Origin: Aquiflexum gelatinilyticum
GTDB taxonomy: Bacteria; Bacteroidota; Bacteroidia; Cytophagales; Cyclobacteriaceae
NCBI RefSeq assembly: GCF_024741135.1
Contig: NZ_JANSUY010000024.1
Span: 1-64,000 of the forward strand
DNA: 64,000 nucleotides
Direction of reading: 5' to 3'
Shown: piece after piece, positions 54,196-62,851 of the stretch
Position numbering within the stretch: position 1 is the stretch's first letter
Layout of the letters: the number at the start of each line of letters is the position of its first letter
Notes under the pieces: model-generated
Told to the model about the DNA's origin: nothing
The model's input: only the letters and a program-made list of their open reading frames with translations
The model's database searches: none
Program-made: the position numbers and the translations under genes

Positions 54196-54209
54196 TTATT
54201 TCATCAGCT
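54182..54209 (-). terminator. Terminator overlapping the pepP stop codon
   Basis: Stem AGCTGAT/ATCAGCT (54190-54196 with 54203-54209), 6-base loop. On the minus strand it is followed by TCTTTTTTT. The stop codon lies across the loop and the 3' arm. Confidence 0.75.
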
Positions 54210-55482
54210 CCTCTATCTCTTCTGCTTCAATTGGAATTTTTCCCATCAGGTCAAAATACCCTTTTTCCAAGATTAAAATGTCATTTTCGAGACGGATACC
54301 AAGACCTTCTTTAGGAATATAAATCCCGGGCTCCACTGTAAATACCATTCCGGCAGTTATGGGATCATGCATAGTGCCTACATCATGCACATCCAATCCA
54401 AGGTGGTGGGAAGTTCCATGCATAAAATATTTTTTGAATGCCGGCCATTTTGGATCTTGATTTTTGATGTCAGTCTGATCGATCAGTCCCAATCCCAACA
54501 ATTCAGACTGCATGATCAGCCCCACCTCTTTGTGGTAATCCTGAATGTTGATTCCGGGCCTTAACATATCGGAGGCTTGGTTTTTGACTCTGAGAACTGC
54601 GTCATAGACAGCCCTTTGTCTTTTGGTAAATCTTCCATTGACAGGAATAGTACGGGTCATATCGGCATTATAGTTACCATATTCTGCTCCTACATCAAGC
54701 AGGATCATATCACCGTCCTTGCAGACTTCCTTATTTTCAATGTAATGAAGTACACAGGCATTGCTACCGGAAGCTATGATGGGTTCATAGGCAAATCCTT
54801 TACTTCTGTTTTTGACAAATTCATGGATAAACTCTGCCTCAATTTCATATTCAGTCACTCCCGGCTTTACAAAAGATAGAATGCGTCGAAATCCTTTTTC
54901 GGTAATGTCACAGGCAATCTGTAACTGATCTATTTCCTCTTTTTCTTTAACCGCCCTTAGCTGATGCATCAATGGCGCTACCCTGTGATATTGATGCAGA
55001 GGATATCTTTTTTTACAGTTTTTGATAAACCTGGCATCACGTGTCTCGACCACAACAGCTGCCCTCAAATGTTCATTGGCATTCAAAAAAACATGCTCAC
55101 TCAATGCCATGAGCGTATTGAATAGGTTGTCAAAATTTGAAACCCATTGAATATTCTCAATCCCGGAAGTAGCAAAAGCCTCTTCTTTGGTATACTTATG
55201 CCCTTCCCAAACGGCTATATGGTCATTGGTTTCCCGTAGAAAAAGCACTTCTCTAAGATTGGGATCAGGAAAATCAGGACAAATCACCAAAACAGTCTCT
55301 TCCTGATCTATCCCTGACAAGTAGAAAAGGTCATTGTTTTGTCTGAATCGCATTGTTCCATCCGCATTGGTGGGCATTATGTCATTGGAATGAAAAACCG
55401 CAAGTGACTTTGCCGGTAATTTGGCCTTGAGTTTTTGTCTGTTGTGAGTATGGAAAGACTGAGAAAGTGGTTTATATTTCAT
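54196..55482 (-). CDS. pepP: Xaa-Pro aminopeptidase
   Basis: 428 residues. An N-terminal creatinase-like domain (1-175) precedes the pita-bread M24 domain with all five metal ligands in context: LLDVGAEYGNYNADMTRT (two Asp), HGTSHHLGLDVHD (His), FTVEPGIY (Glu), IRLENDIL (Glu). Removes N-terminal residues preceding proline. Cytoplasmic, normal length. Own -7 element upstream (55527-55534) and a terminator overlapping the stop. Confidence 0.95.
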   Translation of the reverse strand: MKYKPLSQSFHTHNRQKLKAKLPAKSLAVFHSNDIMPTNADGTMRFRQNNDLFYLSGIDQEETVLVICPDFPDPNLREVLFLRETNDHIAVWEGHKYTKEEAFATSGIENIQWVSNFDNLFNTLMALSEHVFLNANEHLRAAVVVETRDARFIKNCKKRYPLHQYHRVAPLMHQLRAVKEKEEIDQLQIACDITEKGFRRILSFVKPGVTEYEIEAEFIHEFVKNRSKGFAYEPIIASGSNACVLHYIENKEVCKDGDMILLDVGAEYGNYNADMTRTIPVNGRFTKRQRAVYDAVLRVKNQASDMLRPGINIQDYHKEVGLIMQSELLGLGLIDQTDIKNQDPKWPAFKKYFMHGTSHHLGLDVHDVGTMHDPITAGMVFTVEPGIYIPKEGLGIRLENDILILEKGYFDLMGKIPIEAEEIEELMK

Positions 55483-55526
55483 ATACAGGATCTTTAGAGT
55501 GACAAAATCGGAATTTTAAATTGAAC

Positions 55527-55534
55527 CAAAAATA
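55527..55534 (-). promoter_or_regulatory. -7 promoter element of pepP
   Basis: CAAAAATA on the plus strand reads TATTTTTG on the minus strand, matching TAnnTTTG, 45 bp before the ATG. Confidence 0.5.
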
Positions 55535-55575
55535 CCATTTATCCATTGGCTAAAAAAAGACTTCAAAAAGTCTTT

Positions 55576-55583
55576 TATTTTTG
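55576..55583 (+). promoter_or_regulatory. -7 promoter element of the M16 peptidase operon
   Basis: TATTTTTG matches TAnnTTTG, 27 bp before the ATG. A small A/T-rich inverted repeat AAAAGACT/AGTCTTTT (55555-55562 with 55569-55576) lies immediately upstream and could be an operator or a chance feature. Confidence 0.5.
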
Positions 55584-55609
55584 TACTTTGAAGGAAGGAA
55601 AACAAAAGA

Positions 55610-56839
55610 ATGCAATATAATCTGAAAGAATTGCCCAACGGCATCCGGATCGTCCATCAGGAAGTCAATCATACCAGGCTAGTTCACTGTGGTTTTGTTC
55701 TCAATATCGGGAGCCGTGATGAATCCAAAGAGCAGGAAGGGCTTGCCCACTTTTGGGAACATATGGCCTTCAAAGGCACAAAAAAAAGAAAAGCCTATCA
55801 TATCATCAACCGATTGGAAACTCTGGGCGGTGAACTTAACGCCTACACCACTAAGGAGAAAATCTGTTTTTATGCGAGTACATTGAAAGAACATTTCGAT
55901 AAAGCTGCCGAGCTACTTTGTGACATTACTTTCAACAGTACGTTTCCAAAAAAACAGATAGATAAAGAAAGGCAGGTTATTTTGGAAGAAATGGCCATGT
56001 ACCGAGATTCTCCTGATGATTCGATTCAGGATGATTTTGATGAAATCATTTTTGAAGGACACGCTTTGGGAAGGAATATCCTTGGCACGGAAAATACCGT
56101 CAAAAATTTTACCCAGGAGGACTTTTTCGGGTTTCTTTCTTCCAGACTTGATACCACACAAATCGTTTTTTCGGTAGTGGGTAATGTCACTTTCCAGAAA
56201 GTACTGAAGGAAGTTGAGGGTTTTCTTTCAGATATTCCAACAAAAAGAAGTCTTTACATCCGAAATGGATTCTCCAATTATAATCCGAAAAACAAAACAG
56301 TAGAAAAAGAAATCACACAGTCTCACTGTGCCATCGGTCAGCCTGCATATTCTATGTACGATCCCCGACGGTTCAAATTGTACCTTCTGAACAATATCTT
56401 GGGAGGGCCAAGTATGAATTCAAGACTTAATCTTGCTTTGAGGGAAAAACATGGATATGTCTACAGTGTGGAATCACATTACCAAACTTATTCTGATACG
56501 GGATTTATAAGTGTATATTTTGCCACTGAGCAAAATAAAGCCAACAGGGCAAGAAAATCCGTGCTCAACGAGATGGAAAAACTTCGCACAAAAAAGCTTG
56601 GTACCATGCAACTCCACATGGCCAAAGAACAGGCGATCGGACAAATGGCCATGTCAGAGGAGAATTATGCCGCATTGATGCTTGTTTTTGGCAAAAACTT
56701 ATTGGATAAAGGGAAAATTGACTCCTTGGATACTATCTTTGGAATCATGAGAGAAACCACTGCCGAAGAGTTGATCGACATTGCAAACGAGGTTTTTGAC
56801 CCAGCCAAGCTCAGCTTTCTTAATTACATTCCTGCTTGA
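55610..56839 (+). CDS. M16 family zinc metallopeptidase
   Basis: 409 residues with the inverted zinc motif HFWEH (HxxEH) near residue 47 and the distal Glu in KERQVILEEMAMYRD. The C-terminal half holds the R/Y pair region (LREKHGYVYSVESHY) of pitrilysin-type enzymes. No signal peptide, so cytoplasmic, unlike many periplasmic M16 pairs. First gene of a tight operon: the O-methyltransferase ATG begins 1 bp after its stop. Confidence 0.9.
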   Translation: MQYNLKELPNGIRIVHQEVNHTRLVHCGFVLNIGSRDESKEQEGLAHFWEHMAFKGTKKRKAYHIINRLETLGGELNAYTTKEKICFYASTLKEHFDKAAELLCDITFNSTFPKKQIDKERQVILEEMAMYRDSPDDSIQDDFDEIIFEGHALGRNILGTENTVKNFTQEDFFGFLSSRLDTTQIVFSVVGNVTFQKVLKEVEGFLSDIPTKRSLYIRNGFSNYNPKNKTVEKEITQSHCAIGQPAYSMYDPRRFKLYLLNNILGGPSMNSRLNLALREKHGYVYSVESHYQTYSDTGFISVYFATEQNKANRARKSVLNEMEKLRTKKLGTMQLHMAKEQAIGQMAMSEENYAALMLVFGKNLLDKGKIDSLDTIFGIMRETTAEELIDIANEVFDPAKLSFLNYIPA

Positions 56840-56840
56840 T

Positions 56841-57485
56841 ATGGAGTTTATTGCACCCGAATTATTGGCTTATTGTGAAGACCACAGCAGTATAGAGGAT
56901 GAACTCCTTCAGCATGTCAAGCGTGAAACATTCGCCAAAGTACTGATGCCAAGAATGCTGTCAGGACATCTTCAGGGCAAAACATTGGAGCTTTTAGTCA
57001 AAATGCTTAACCCAAAAACAATCCTTGAAATCGGTACATATACAGGTTATTCAGGTATTTGCCTCGCAAGGGGTTTAGGCAAAAACGGGAAACTCATCAC
57101 CTTGGATATCAATGACGAGCTTGAAAAAATGGTAAGGGTATTTTTCGAAAAATCAGGACTATCCTCCAAAATCGACTACAGGCTCGGCAATGCTTTAGAT
57201 ATCATCCCGAAAATAGAAGGGAATTTTGATATGGTGTTTATTGATGCAGATAAAGCAAATTATATCAAATACTATGAACTTGTCGTTGAGAGGGTTAATC
57301 CCGGAGGAATCATCCTCGCAGATAATGTCCTTTGGTCAGGCAAAATCTTGGTAGAGGAAGGTAAAAAAATCGATAAGGACACTCAAGTGATACTGGATTA
57401 TAACCTGATGGTTCAAAATGACCCAAGAGTTGAAAATGTATTACTTCCCATCAGAGATGGATTGATGCTGGCAAAAAAACTATGA
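56841..57485 (+). CDS. SAM-dependent O-methyltransferase (class I, catechol-type)
   Basis: 214 residues from the ATG at 56841, which lies 1 bp after the peptidase stop; an earlier in-frame ATG at 56781 lies inside the peptidase gene and is rejected. SAM site ILEIGTYTGYSGICLARGL (about 59-77) and the metal/catalytic motif MVFIDADKANYIKYYE (about 131-146) match the O-methyltransferase_3 family. Substrate unknown. It overlaps the transglycosylase gene by 4 bp (ATGA). Confidence 0.92.
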   Translation: MEFIAPELLAYCEDHSSIEDELLQHVKRETFAKVLMPRMLSGHLQGKTLELLVKMLNPKTILEIGTYTGYSGICLARGLGKNGKLITLDINDELEKMVRVFFEKSGLSSKIDYRLGNALDIIPKIEGNFDMVFIDADKANYIKYYELVVERVNPGGIILADNVLWSGKILVEEGKKIDKDTQVILDYNLMVQNDPRVENVLLPIRDGLMLAKKL

Positions 57486-59083
57486 AACAAAATATAAGTC
57501 CCCTATTCAAAGCTGCTTTTTTATTAATTCTGACATTTTTTCCGACTTTCTTGGCATTGGCCCAAGTACCACAAGTTCCTTCTGAGCTTAGATTTGCTGA
57601 CCTTACTATCAAAATCAATGAACAGGCAAGGCGTGAAATACAAAGCGATGTAGATGCACTCTACCGCAATCCGACTTATTTTAAGGTCAAAGCGGAAAGG
57701 GTTAATCTTTACCTTCCGATAGTGGAGCGCGAATTAAGAAATGCCGGTGTGCCAACCGATTTCAAATACCTGGTCATTCAGGAAAGCAGTCTTATTGCCG
57801 ACGCCGTTTCTACATCCAATGCAGTCGGTTTTTGGCAATTCAAGCAAGGAACTGCAGAAGAAGTTGCGCTTAGGGTAGATGGACAAATCGACGAAAGGAA
57901 AAACATAGTCGCATCTACTCAGGGTGCCGCAAGGTATCTTAAAAAAAACAATGCCCCTTTTGATAATTGGATGTGCGCTTTGGTCGCCTATCAAATGGGT
58001 CTTGGAGGTGCAAGGTCTTATTTTGGGACAACATACAACGGAAAGAAAACTGTAGAAGTAGACAGAAATTTTCATTGGTATTTCAAAAAATTTTTAGCCC
58101 ACAAAATCGCATTCGAAGCCCCGACTGTCATGTTGGCAAGCAATAACGGTATTCTGGAAGAAGTACAGGTACAGGGACCAACATCCTTAAAAGCCTTGGC
58201 ACCTCGGCTTGGTGTGACCGAGGATCACCTCAAAGAATATAACAAATGGACTGCAAAAGGAAATATCCCGGATGACAGACCTTATTCTGTGCTGTATATT
58301 AGAGAAAACACCCCAAGACCACGTCAGGCAGTTGCGCAAAGTCAACCGACGAATTTGCCTTCTATTCCCGTATCAACAGCTGAGGTTAAAAAATCCGACT
58401 TCCCGAAAATCACTGGGGATGCTCAAAAGGCCACCCAACCTAATCAAATCAAGGTAAATAATATTGATGGTATAAAAGCAGCTTCAACTACAACTTTGGA
58501 TAATTTCAGTGAAAAAGTCGGGATCAAAGAAGCAAAGCTAAGACGTCTCAATGATTTGGATAAAACAGACAAAATAGAAGCAGGGCAGTACTATTATACG
58601 AAACCAAAAAAGACCAAAGCCGATGCTGAAACCCATATAGTCCTTCCCGGAGAAACCCTTTGGTCCATTTCACAAATGTACGGAATCAAACTTTCGGCAT
58701 TAAAATCCAAAAACAGAATCAATGATGAAAGAGAACTGAAAGCTGGGATGATCCTAAATCTCCGTGATTTCCGGCCTAGAGGTGAAGCTATTCCAACAGT
58801 CCCGGCGACTGAATACAGAAAAATCATTGCTAACCAGGGAAATAATTCAGTTCCTTCTAATTCCAATTCACAACAGCAAAACAGGTTTGAAAATAATCCT
58901 CCTGTTTCTTCGCCTTCCAGTTCCCAACCTAACAAGAAAGTTACACACACTGTTCAAGCAGGTGAGAATCTATTTAGAATAGGACAAAAGTATGGAGTCA
59001 CCGTAGAAGAAATCAAGAAATGGAATAAGCTCCCAGATAATAATATTAAAGTTGGCCAAAAGCTTATTATCGATAAGCCTTAA
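57482..59083 (+). CDS. Membrane-bound lytic transglycosylase with LysM domains (MltD-like)
   Basis: 533 residues. Signal peptide (TFFPTFLALAQ, cleavage near 28), an SLT domain about 75-235 with the catalytic Glu in LVIQESSLIADAVSTSNAVG, and two clear C-terminal LysM repeats, about 380-425 (THIVLPGETLWSISQMYGIK) and about 487-532 (THTVQAGENLFRIGQKYGVT). Cleaves peptidoglycan glycan strands to anhydro-muropeptides in the periplasm; the LysMs bind the wall. A Ser/Asn/Gln-rich linker separates the LysMs. Third gene of the operon (4-bp overlap with the methyltransferase). Confidence 0.93.
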   Translation: MKQNISPLFKAAFLLILTFFPTFLALAQVPQVPSELRFADLTIKINEQARREIQSDVDALYRNPTYFKVKAERVNLYLPIVERELRNAGVPTDFKYLVIQESSLIADAVSTSNAVGFWQFKQGTAEEVALRVDGQIDERKNIVASTQGAARYLKKNNAPFDNWMCALVAYQMGLGGARSYFGTTYNGKKTVEVDRNFHWYFKKFLAHKIAFEAPTVMLASNNGILEEVQVQGPTSLKALAPRLGVTEDHLKEYNKWTAKGNIPDDRPYSVLYIRENTPRPRQAVAQSQPTNLPSIPVSTAEVKKSDFPKITGDAQKATQPNQIKVNNIDGIKAASTTTLDNFSEKVGIKEAKLRRLNDLDKTDKIEAGQYYYTKPKKTKADAETHIVLPGETLWSISQMYGIKLSALKSKNRINDERELKAGMILNLRDFRPRGEAIPTVPATEYRKIIANQGNNSVPSNSNSQQQNRFENNPPVSSPSSSQPNKKVTHTVQAGENLFRIGQKYGVTVEEIKKWNKLPDNNIKVGQKLIIDKP

Positions 59084-59108
59084 AGCCTTTACTTAAGTAT
59101 TTTGACCC

Positions 59109-60098
59109 ATGGTGAAAAAATTTTCGATATTCTTTTTGTTATACTGCTGTTCAATTTGGGGGTTAAAAGCCCAAGATAGACTTCAGCTAGCAGATACCCT
59201 GCTGATAGACGGAGACACAATTATCATGTTGGGCGACTCCATTATTTTCAAACAGGAGGTCAAGCCTGTTTATTGGGAAAAAGGGGGGAACTTCAACCTG
59301 AGTATTCAGCAGGTCAGCCTTTCTAACTGGAATGCGGGGGGATCGAGCAATCTTGCTTGGAATACGGCTTTGGTTTTGTTTGGGAATTATAAAAAAGACA
59401 AGATCATTTGGGATACCAAGCTGAATATCAATGTGGGCTTTAATAGGCAGGCGGGAAGAAGCTATCCTTCACGCAAAACAAATGATAATTTTATTTTCAT
59501 AACCAAATACGGTCGGGAACTGACTGAATCCTGGTTTTTGTCAACCCAGCTTGATGCCAGGACACAATTGCTTGAGGGCTTTAGATATTTTAGGCCATCA
59601 GGTGCAGAGTTGGATTCAAGGTCAAAACTATCGGACTTTCTAGCACCTGCATATATCCAATCCTCCACAGGTTTGAACTATAGGAGAGAATTCAAAAACA
59701 AAGACAGGATTTCCCTGATTGCCTCACCTTTTACAGGAAGATTTACTATCGTCATGGATGACTCATTGAGTAATGCCGGGGCTTTTGGAGTGGTTCCGGG
59801 AGAGTTGGTATTGCCTGAAGCAGGGCTGTCTTTTGGTTCTACCACAGACATTCAACTTTATGAAAATATTCGCTGGAGAGCAGATTTAAACCTTTTTACC
59901 AATTTCGAAAGTTTGGGAAATTTCGTAGTCAACCTCAATTCTGTTGTCTCCATGCGAGTGAATAAATTTATTACCACAAGGATAGAAACAATTCTGATTT
60001 ATGATGAAAAGGTTTTTATCCAGCAGGATTCCGGACCTCCCAAGCAAGCGATTCAGCTCCAGAATATGTTCAATTTTGGAATAGGACTGGATTTCTAA
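59109..60098 (+). CDS. DUF3078 domain protein (outer-membrane associated)
   Basis: 329 residues with signal peptide (CCSIWGLKAQ, cleavage near 22). The conserved DUF3078 opening (YWEKGGNFNLSIQQVSLSNWNAGG) is followed by barrel-like alternating strands to a C-terminal NFGIGLDF with terminal Phe. Function unknown; common in Bacteroidota. Last gene of the peptidase-methyltransferase-transglycosylase run, with a 4-bp convergent overlap with dnaX. Confidence 0.87.
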   Translation: MVKKFSIFFLLYCCSIWGLKAQDRLQLADTLLIDGDTIIMLGDSIIFKQEVKPVYWEKGGNFNLSIQQVSLSNWNAGGSSNLAWNTALVLFGNYKKDKIIWDTKLNINVGFNRQAGRSYPSRKTNDNFIFITKYGRELTESWFLSTQLDARTQLLEGFRYFRPSGAELDSRSKLSDFLAPAYIQSSTGLNYRREFKNKDRISLIASPFTGRFTIVMDDSLSNAGAFGVVPGELVLPEAGLSFGSTTDIQLYENIRWRADLNLFTNFESLGNFVVNLNSVVSMRVNKFITTRIETILIYDEKVFIQQDSGPPKQAIQLQNMFNFGIGLDF

Positions 60099-61824
60099 AA
60101 GTCTGTTTCCAAACCAAATCTTTGCTTCAAATCCTTCAATGCAGGCGATTTTTCAAGCAAATAGTTCAGCTTGTCTGTACTTGTATAGAGTTTCCTTTTA
60201 CCATCATTTTCCTCCTCTTTGATAATCGCATCTAAATGAATGCTATAATTATTCAGCTTTCTCCTCAAGATTTGAAGAATATCAGGTTTGATTTTTTGAA
60301 AAATTCCTTCTTGAATTTCTCCATTGAGTTGAAAAATGATTGTTTCATTTTCTAACACCACAGGCTGCTTCAGAACTGTCATTTCAAGACTACGGTGTTG
60401 TGATTTGTAATCCTCAATGATTTCATTGATTTCAGATTTTAACTTGGCAAGGTCAAAAATCTCAGCGAGTTGTTCTGATGGTTTGGTTGGCTTTTCTTCT
60501 ACATCTACTGTTACCATGGCCACTACTGTCGATTTTTGCTCAATAGCTACTTTGGCAGAACCAATACTCGTGGGAATGGATAGGGTTTTTTGGACAGGAG
60601 TTTTCTTCGCTGCAAAAGTATTTGTTTCTTTAAAAAGTGGTGTTGCTGAATTTTTTAAGTTTTCCTGAGGGACCTCAATCAGCCTTTTTTTTTTGAATCC
60701 TCCTGTGCCAAAGCCGCCAAAGTAAGTGCTTGAGGCAATTTTGACATTTTCATCAATGCCAATTCAACATGCAACCTTTGATTCTTGCTCGCCTTATATT
60801 GAATATCGCATTGATTACAGATGTTTAACGCAGACAACAAGAATGAAACGCTTGCCTGCTGGGATTGCATCAAGTACCTGTCTCTTGCTGATTCGGAAAC
60901 CTGAATGAGATCAACCGTCGCAGGATCCTTGCATACCATAAGGTCCCTCAAATGCTCCGAAAGACCCACAATGAAATTGTTCCCGTCAAATCCTTTTTTC
61001 AAAATCTCATCGAAAATCAGGAGCACATTTGATATACTTCCTGCAAGCAATGAATCTACAACCTTAAAATAATAATCGTAATCAAGAATATGGAGGTTGC
61101 TGATGGTTTCCAGATAAGTCAATCTGTTGCCTGATGAATAAGTCACAATCAAATCAAACATTGAAAGTGCATCCCTCAATGCCCCATCCGCTTTGGTTGC
61201 AATAAGTCTCAACGCCTCATCTTCAGCATCAATTTTTTCTTGCTCCGCGATATATTTGAGATGCAAAGCAATATCGTTGATAAGGATTCTGTTGAAGTCA
61301 AAAATCTGACATCGCGATAATATCGTAGGGATTACTTTGTGTTTTTCTGTAGTGGCTAGAATGAAAATAGCATACTTGGGTGGCTCTTCAAGTGTCTTCA
61401 GAAATGCATTGAACGCTGCATTGGAGAGCATGTGCACTTCATCTATGATATAAACCTTATATAATCCTTGCTGTGGGGCGTAGCGGACTTGTTCAACCAG
61501 GTTTCGGATATCATCTACAGAGTTGTTGGAGGCAGCATCCAGTTCATGGACGTTAAATGATGCATTGTTATTAAAGGCTAGGCAGGAATCACATTGATTA
61601 CAGGCTTCGAAATCTGAAGTCCTGTGTTGACAATTGATGGTTTTGGCAAGTATCCTTGCGCAGGTTGTCTTTCCTACACCTCTAGGTCCACAAAATAGAA
61701 AAGCCTGGGCCAGATGGTTGTTTTTGATCGCATTTTTTAGCGTAGTCGTAATGTGCTGCTGTCCTACTACACTATTAAAATCGGAAGGCCTGTATTTTCT
61801 GGCTGATACTACAAAATTTTCCAT
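60095..61824 (-). CDS. dnaX: DNA polymerase III tau subunit (frameshifted dnaX product)
   Basis: Full tau form, about 576 residues if a -1 shift occurs at the A10 run (60685-60694). Residues 1-375 are the AAA+ clamp-loader ATPase: Walker A GPRGVGKTT, zinc ligands in INCQHRTSDFEACNQCDSC, Walker B YIIDEVHML, sensor/SRC motif LSRCQIF. After the shift the other frame is open from 60684 to 60095 and encodes about 195 residues (RLIEVPQENLK ... LKQRFGLETDF) of the tau-specific region that contacts polymerase alpha and DnaB. That reading frame has no independent start near its beginning, so it is part of dnaX. Confidence 0.85.
60679..61824 (-). CDS. dnaX: DNA polymerase III gamma subunit (unshifted dnaX product)
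   Basis: The in-frame reading of the same gene: 381 residues, ending SKKKG and TGA immediately after the A10 run. This is the short clamp-loader ATPase with domains I-III and no tau tail, comparable to the gamma product in E. coli and Thermus. Both forms share the start at 61824. The relative amounts depend on slippage efficiency at the A run. Confidence 0.85.
   Translation of the reverse strand: MENFVVSARKYRPSDFNSVVGQQHITTTLKNAIKNNHLAQAFLFCGPRGVGKTTCARILAKTINCQHRTSDFEACNQCDSCLAFNNNASFNVHELDAASNNSVDDIRNLVEQVRYAPQQGLYKVYIIDEVHMLSNAAFNAFLKTLEEPPKYAIFILATTEKHKVIPTILSRCQIFDFNRILINDIALHLKYIAEQEKIDAEDEALRLIATKADGALRDALSMFDLIVTYSSGNRLTYLETISNLHILDYDYYFKVVDSLLAGSISNVLLIFDEILKKGFDGNNFIVGLSEHLRDLMVCKDPATVDLIQVSESARDRYLMQSQQASVSFLLSALNICNQCDIQYKASKNQRLHVELALMKMSKLPQALTLAALAQEDSKKKG
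60685..60704 (-). promoter_or_regulatory. Programmed frameshift (slippery) site in dnaX
   Basis: On the coding strand AGGAGG (60704-60699) is followed by ATTC, ten As (60694-60685) and GGCTGA. A Shine-Dalgarno-like AGGAGG before an A-run is the stimulator seen at E. coli dnaX (known), and long A-runs also permit transcriptional slippage (known in Thermus dnaX). A weak hairpin (TGAG/CTCA) lies just downstream. Confidence 0.8.
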
Positions 61825-62090
61825 CGCCGCAAGATATAAAATAATTGGAATTCAGAGCTTGACTGCCGAATTGTTATTTGAGGTTTTTTTTATAAAATAT
61901 TCATTTTGTAGGGGTTAATTTTAGAATTGGAAAATTGAAAAATTACAAATTCCATTTTAGGCAGCTTTCTAGTTAATATTTACTTCTTATTCCAATCACT
62001 AGGCCCAAATATCCTGAAGATCATTGTCATAGTTCTCGTTTCTTGATACCTTGTACTTAAAAAATTCCCTCCGTGGAACCATTTTTACAC

Positions 62091-62098
62091 TATATTTG
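62091..62098 (+). promoter_or_regulatory. -7 promoter element of ssrA
   Basis: TATATTTG matches TAnnTTTG, 20 bp before the mature tmRNA 5' end at 62118, implying a short 5' trailer trimmed by RNase P. Confidence 0.6.
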
Positions 62099-62117
62099 TC
62101 TCCCATTACAGAAAAAT

Positions 62118-62521
62118 GGGGCTGACCGGTTTTGACAGTAGGTGTAAGGACTGGGCTCGCATGCAGGCCGGAGTATGTACGGCCTTGAATAATTCATACG
62201 AACATAACTGGCGAAACTTCTTACGCCATGGCTGCATAATCTAACCCTTCGGGGACAAGATAACGCTTAAAGGGTTGAGCCTCGATAGATGCTCCCCGGC
62301 CACATCCCGCAACCCCCCGTCCTTTCGGGGTTGAATCTGGGGTGTCGAAATGATCGGACTAGTATCGGCAATGCTACTAAGCCGGTGCGAAATCTAAGTA
62401 GCTAAGCAGTGGATAGGTGTGTCATCCAGCAGTATACTGACGAAAACCCAACAGATGACTAAGCATGTAGACGGTACGGTGTTTCCCTATCTGGACGCGG
62501 GTTCGAATCCCGCCAGCTCCA
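62118..62521 (+). ncRNA. ssrA: Transfer-messenger RNA (tmRNA)
   Basis: Rescues stalled ribosomes and tags their products for proteolysis. The tRNA-like ends pair: 5' GGGGCTG (62118-62124) with 3' CAGCTCC (62514-62520), discriminator A at 62521. The T-arm is seen as GGGTTCGAATCCC near 62500-62512. The tag open frame is at 62210-62239: GGC GAA ACT TCT TAC GCC ATG GCT GCA TAA, giving GETSYAMAA, ending in the protease-recognised AMAA. Pseudoknot hairpins lie between (for instance 62326-62345 CCCCGTCCTTTCGGGG). About 404 nt; CCA is not encoded (the gene reads ACA), so it must be added enzymatically. Confidence 0.95.
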
Positions 62522-62530
62522 CAAAAAATG

Positions 62531-62575
62531 AAGCCTTCCTCTGACCTCTTGTAAGGGTTCGAGGAAGGCTTTTTG
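62531..62575 (+). terminator. Terminator of ssrA
   Basis: An 11-bp stem AAGCCTTCCTC/GAGGAAGGCTT (62531-62541 with 62561-62571), 19-base loop, followed by TTT. Confidence 0.85.
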
Positions 62576-62638
62576 GATTATTCTCTGAACAACAAAGAAA
62601 ATGAAAGTTTAAAAAATCACCCACTAAGGCTTATATTT

Positions 62639-62851
62639 TTAGAATAACAAGGCGCTTTTGATGCCCTGTGCCAATTTTGTGCTAAAGGAACTATAAAGTT
62701 CCTTTTTCTGATCTTTTTGTATCGAAAGAAAAGAAGTCCTGTTGCGGATGACTTCCCAAGCATTGTCTTTTGCTTCTCTTTCACTGCCTGCCAAGGTCTG
62801 GATTTGGAACTCAATACCATTGATTTCCAATTTGATTACATACTTTACCAT
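62639..62851 (-). CDS. Small protein of unknown function
   Basis: 70 residues from the ATG at 62851 (MVKYVIKLEINGIEFQIQTL), preceded by a purine-rich TTGGAAAAA; a TTG three codons upstream (62860) is also possible. It contains a beta-hairpin-like start, then AGSEREAKDNAWEVIRNRTSFLSI and a basic tail. I recognise no family. It lies between ssrA and the ABC transporter, monocistronic. Composition and coding bias look genuine, but conservation is not checked. Confidence 0.55.
   Translation of the reverse strand: MVKYVIKLEINGIEFQIQTLAGSEREAKDNAWEVIRNRTSFLSIQKDQKKELYSSFSTKLAQGIKSALLF

Noticed and set aside
56781-56840. Upstream ATG of the O-methyltransferase inside the M16 gene
   Set aside because: It would create a 59-bp overlap and a non-conserved N-terminus; the ATG at 56841, 1 bp after the peptidase stop, fits the family.
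60095-60523. Independent 142-residue gene downstream of dnaX on the minus strand
   Set aside because: Its frame is open far upstream without a good start, up to the A10 run, and its sequence suits a tau tail. It is better explained as the -1-frame part of dnaX.
62490-62521. A tRNA gene ending in GGGTTCGAATCCC and acceptor stem
   Set aside because: The 5' acceptor strand is about 390 bases upstream and the tag frame lies between; it is the tRNA-like domain of tmRNA.
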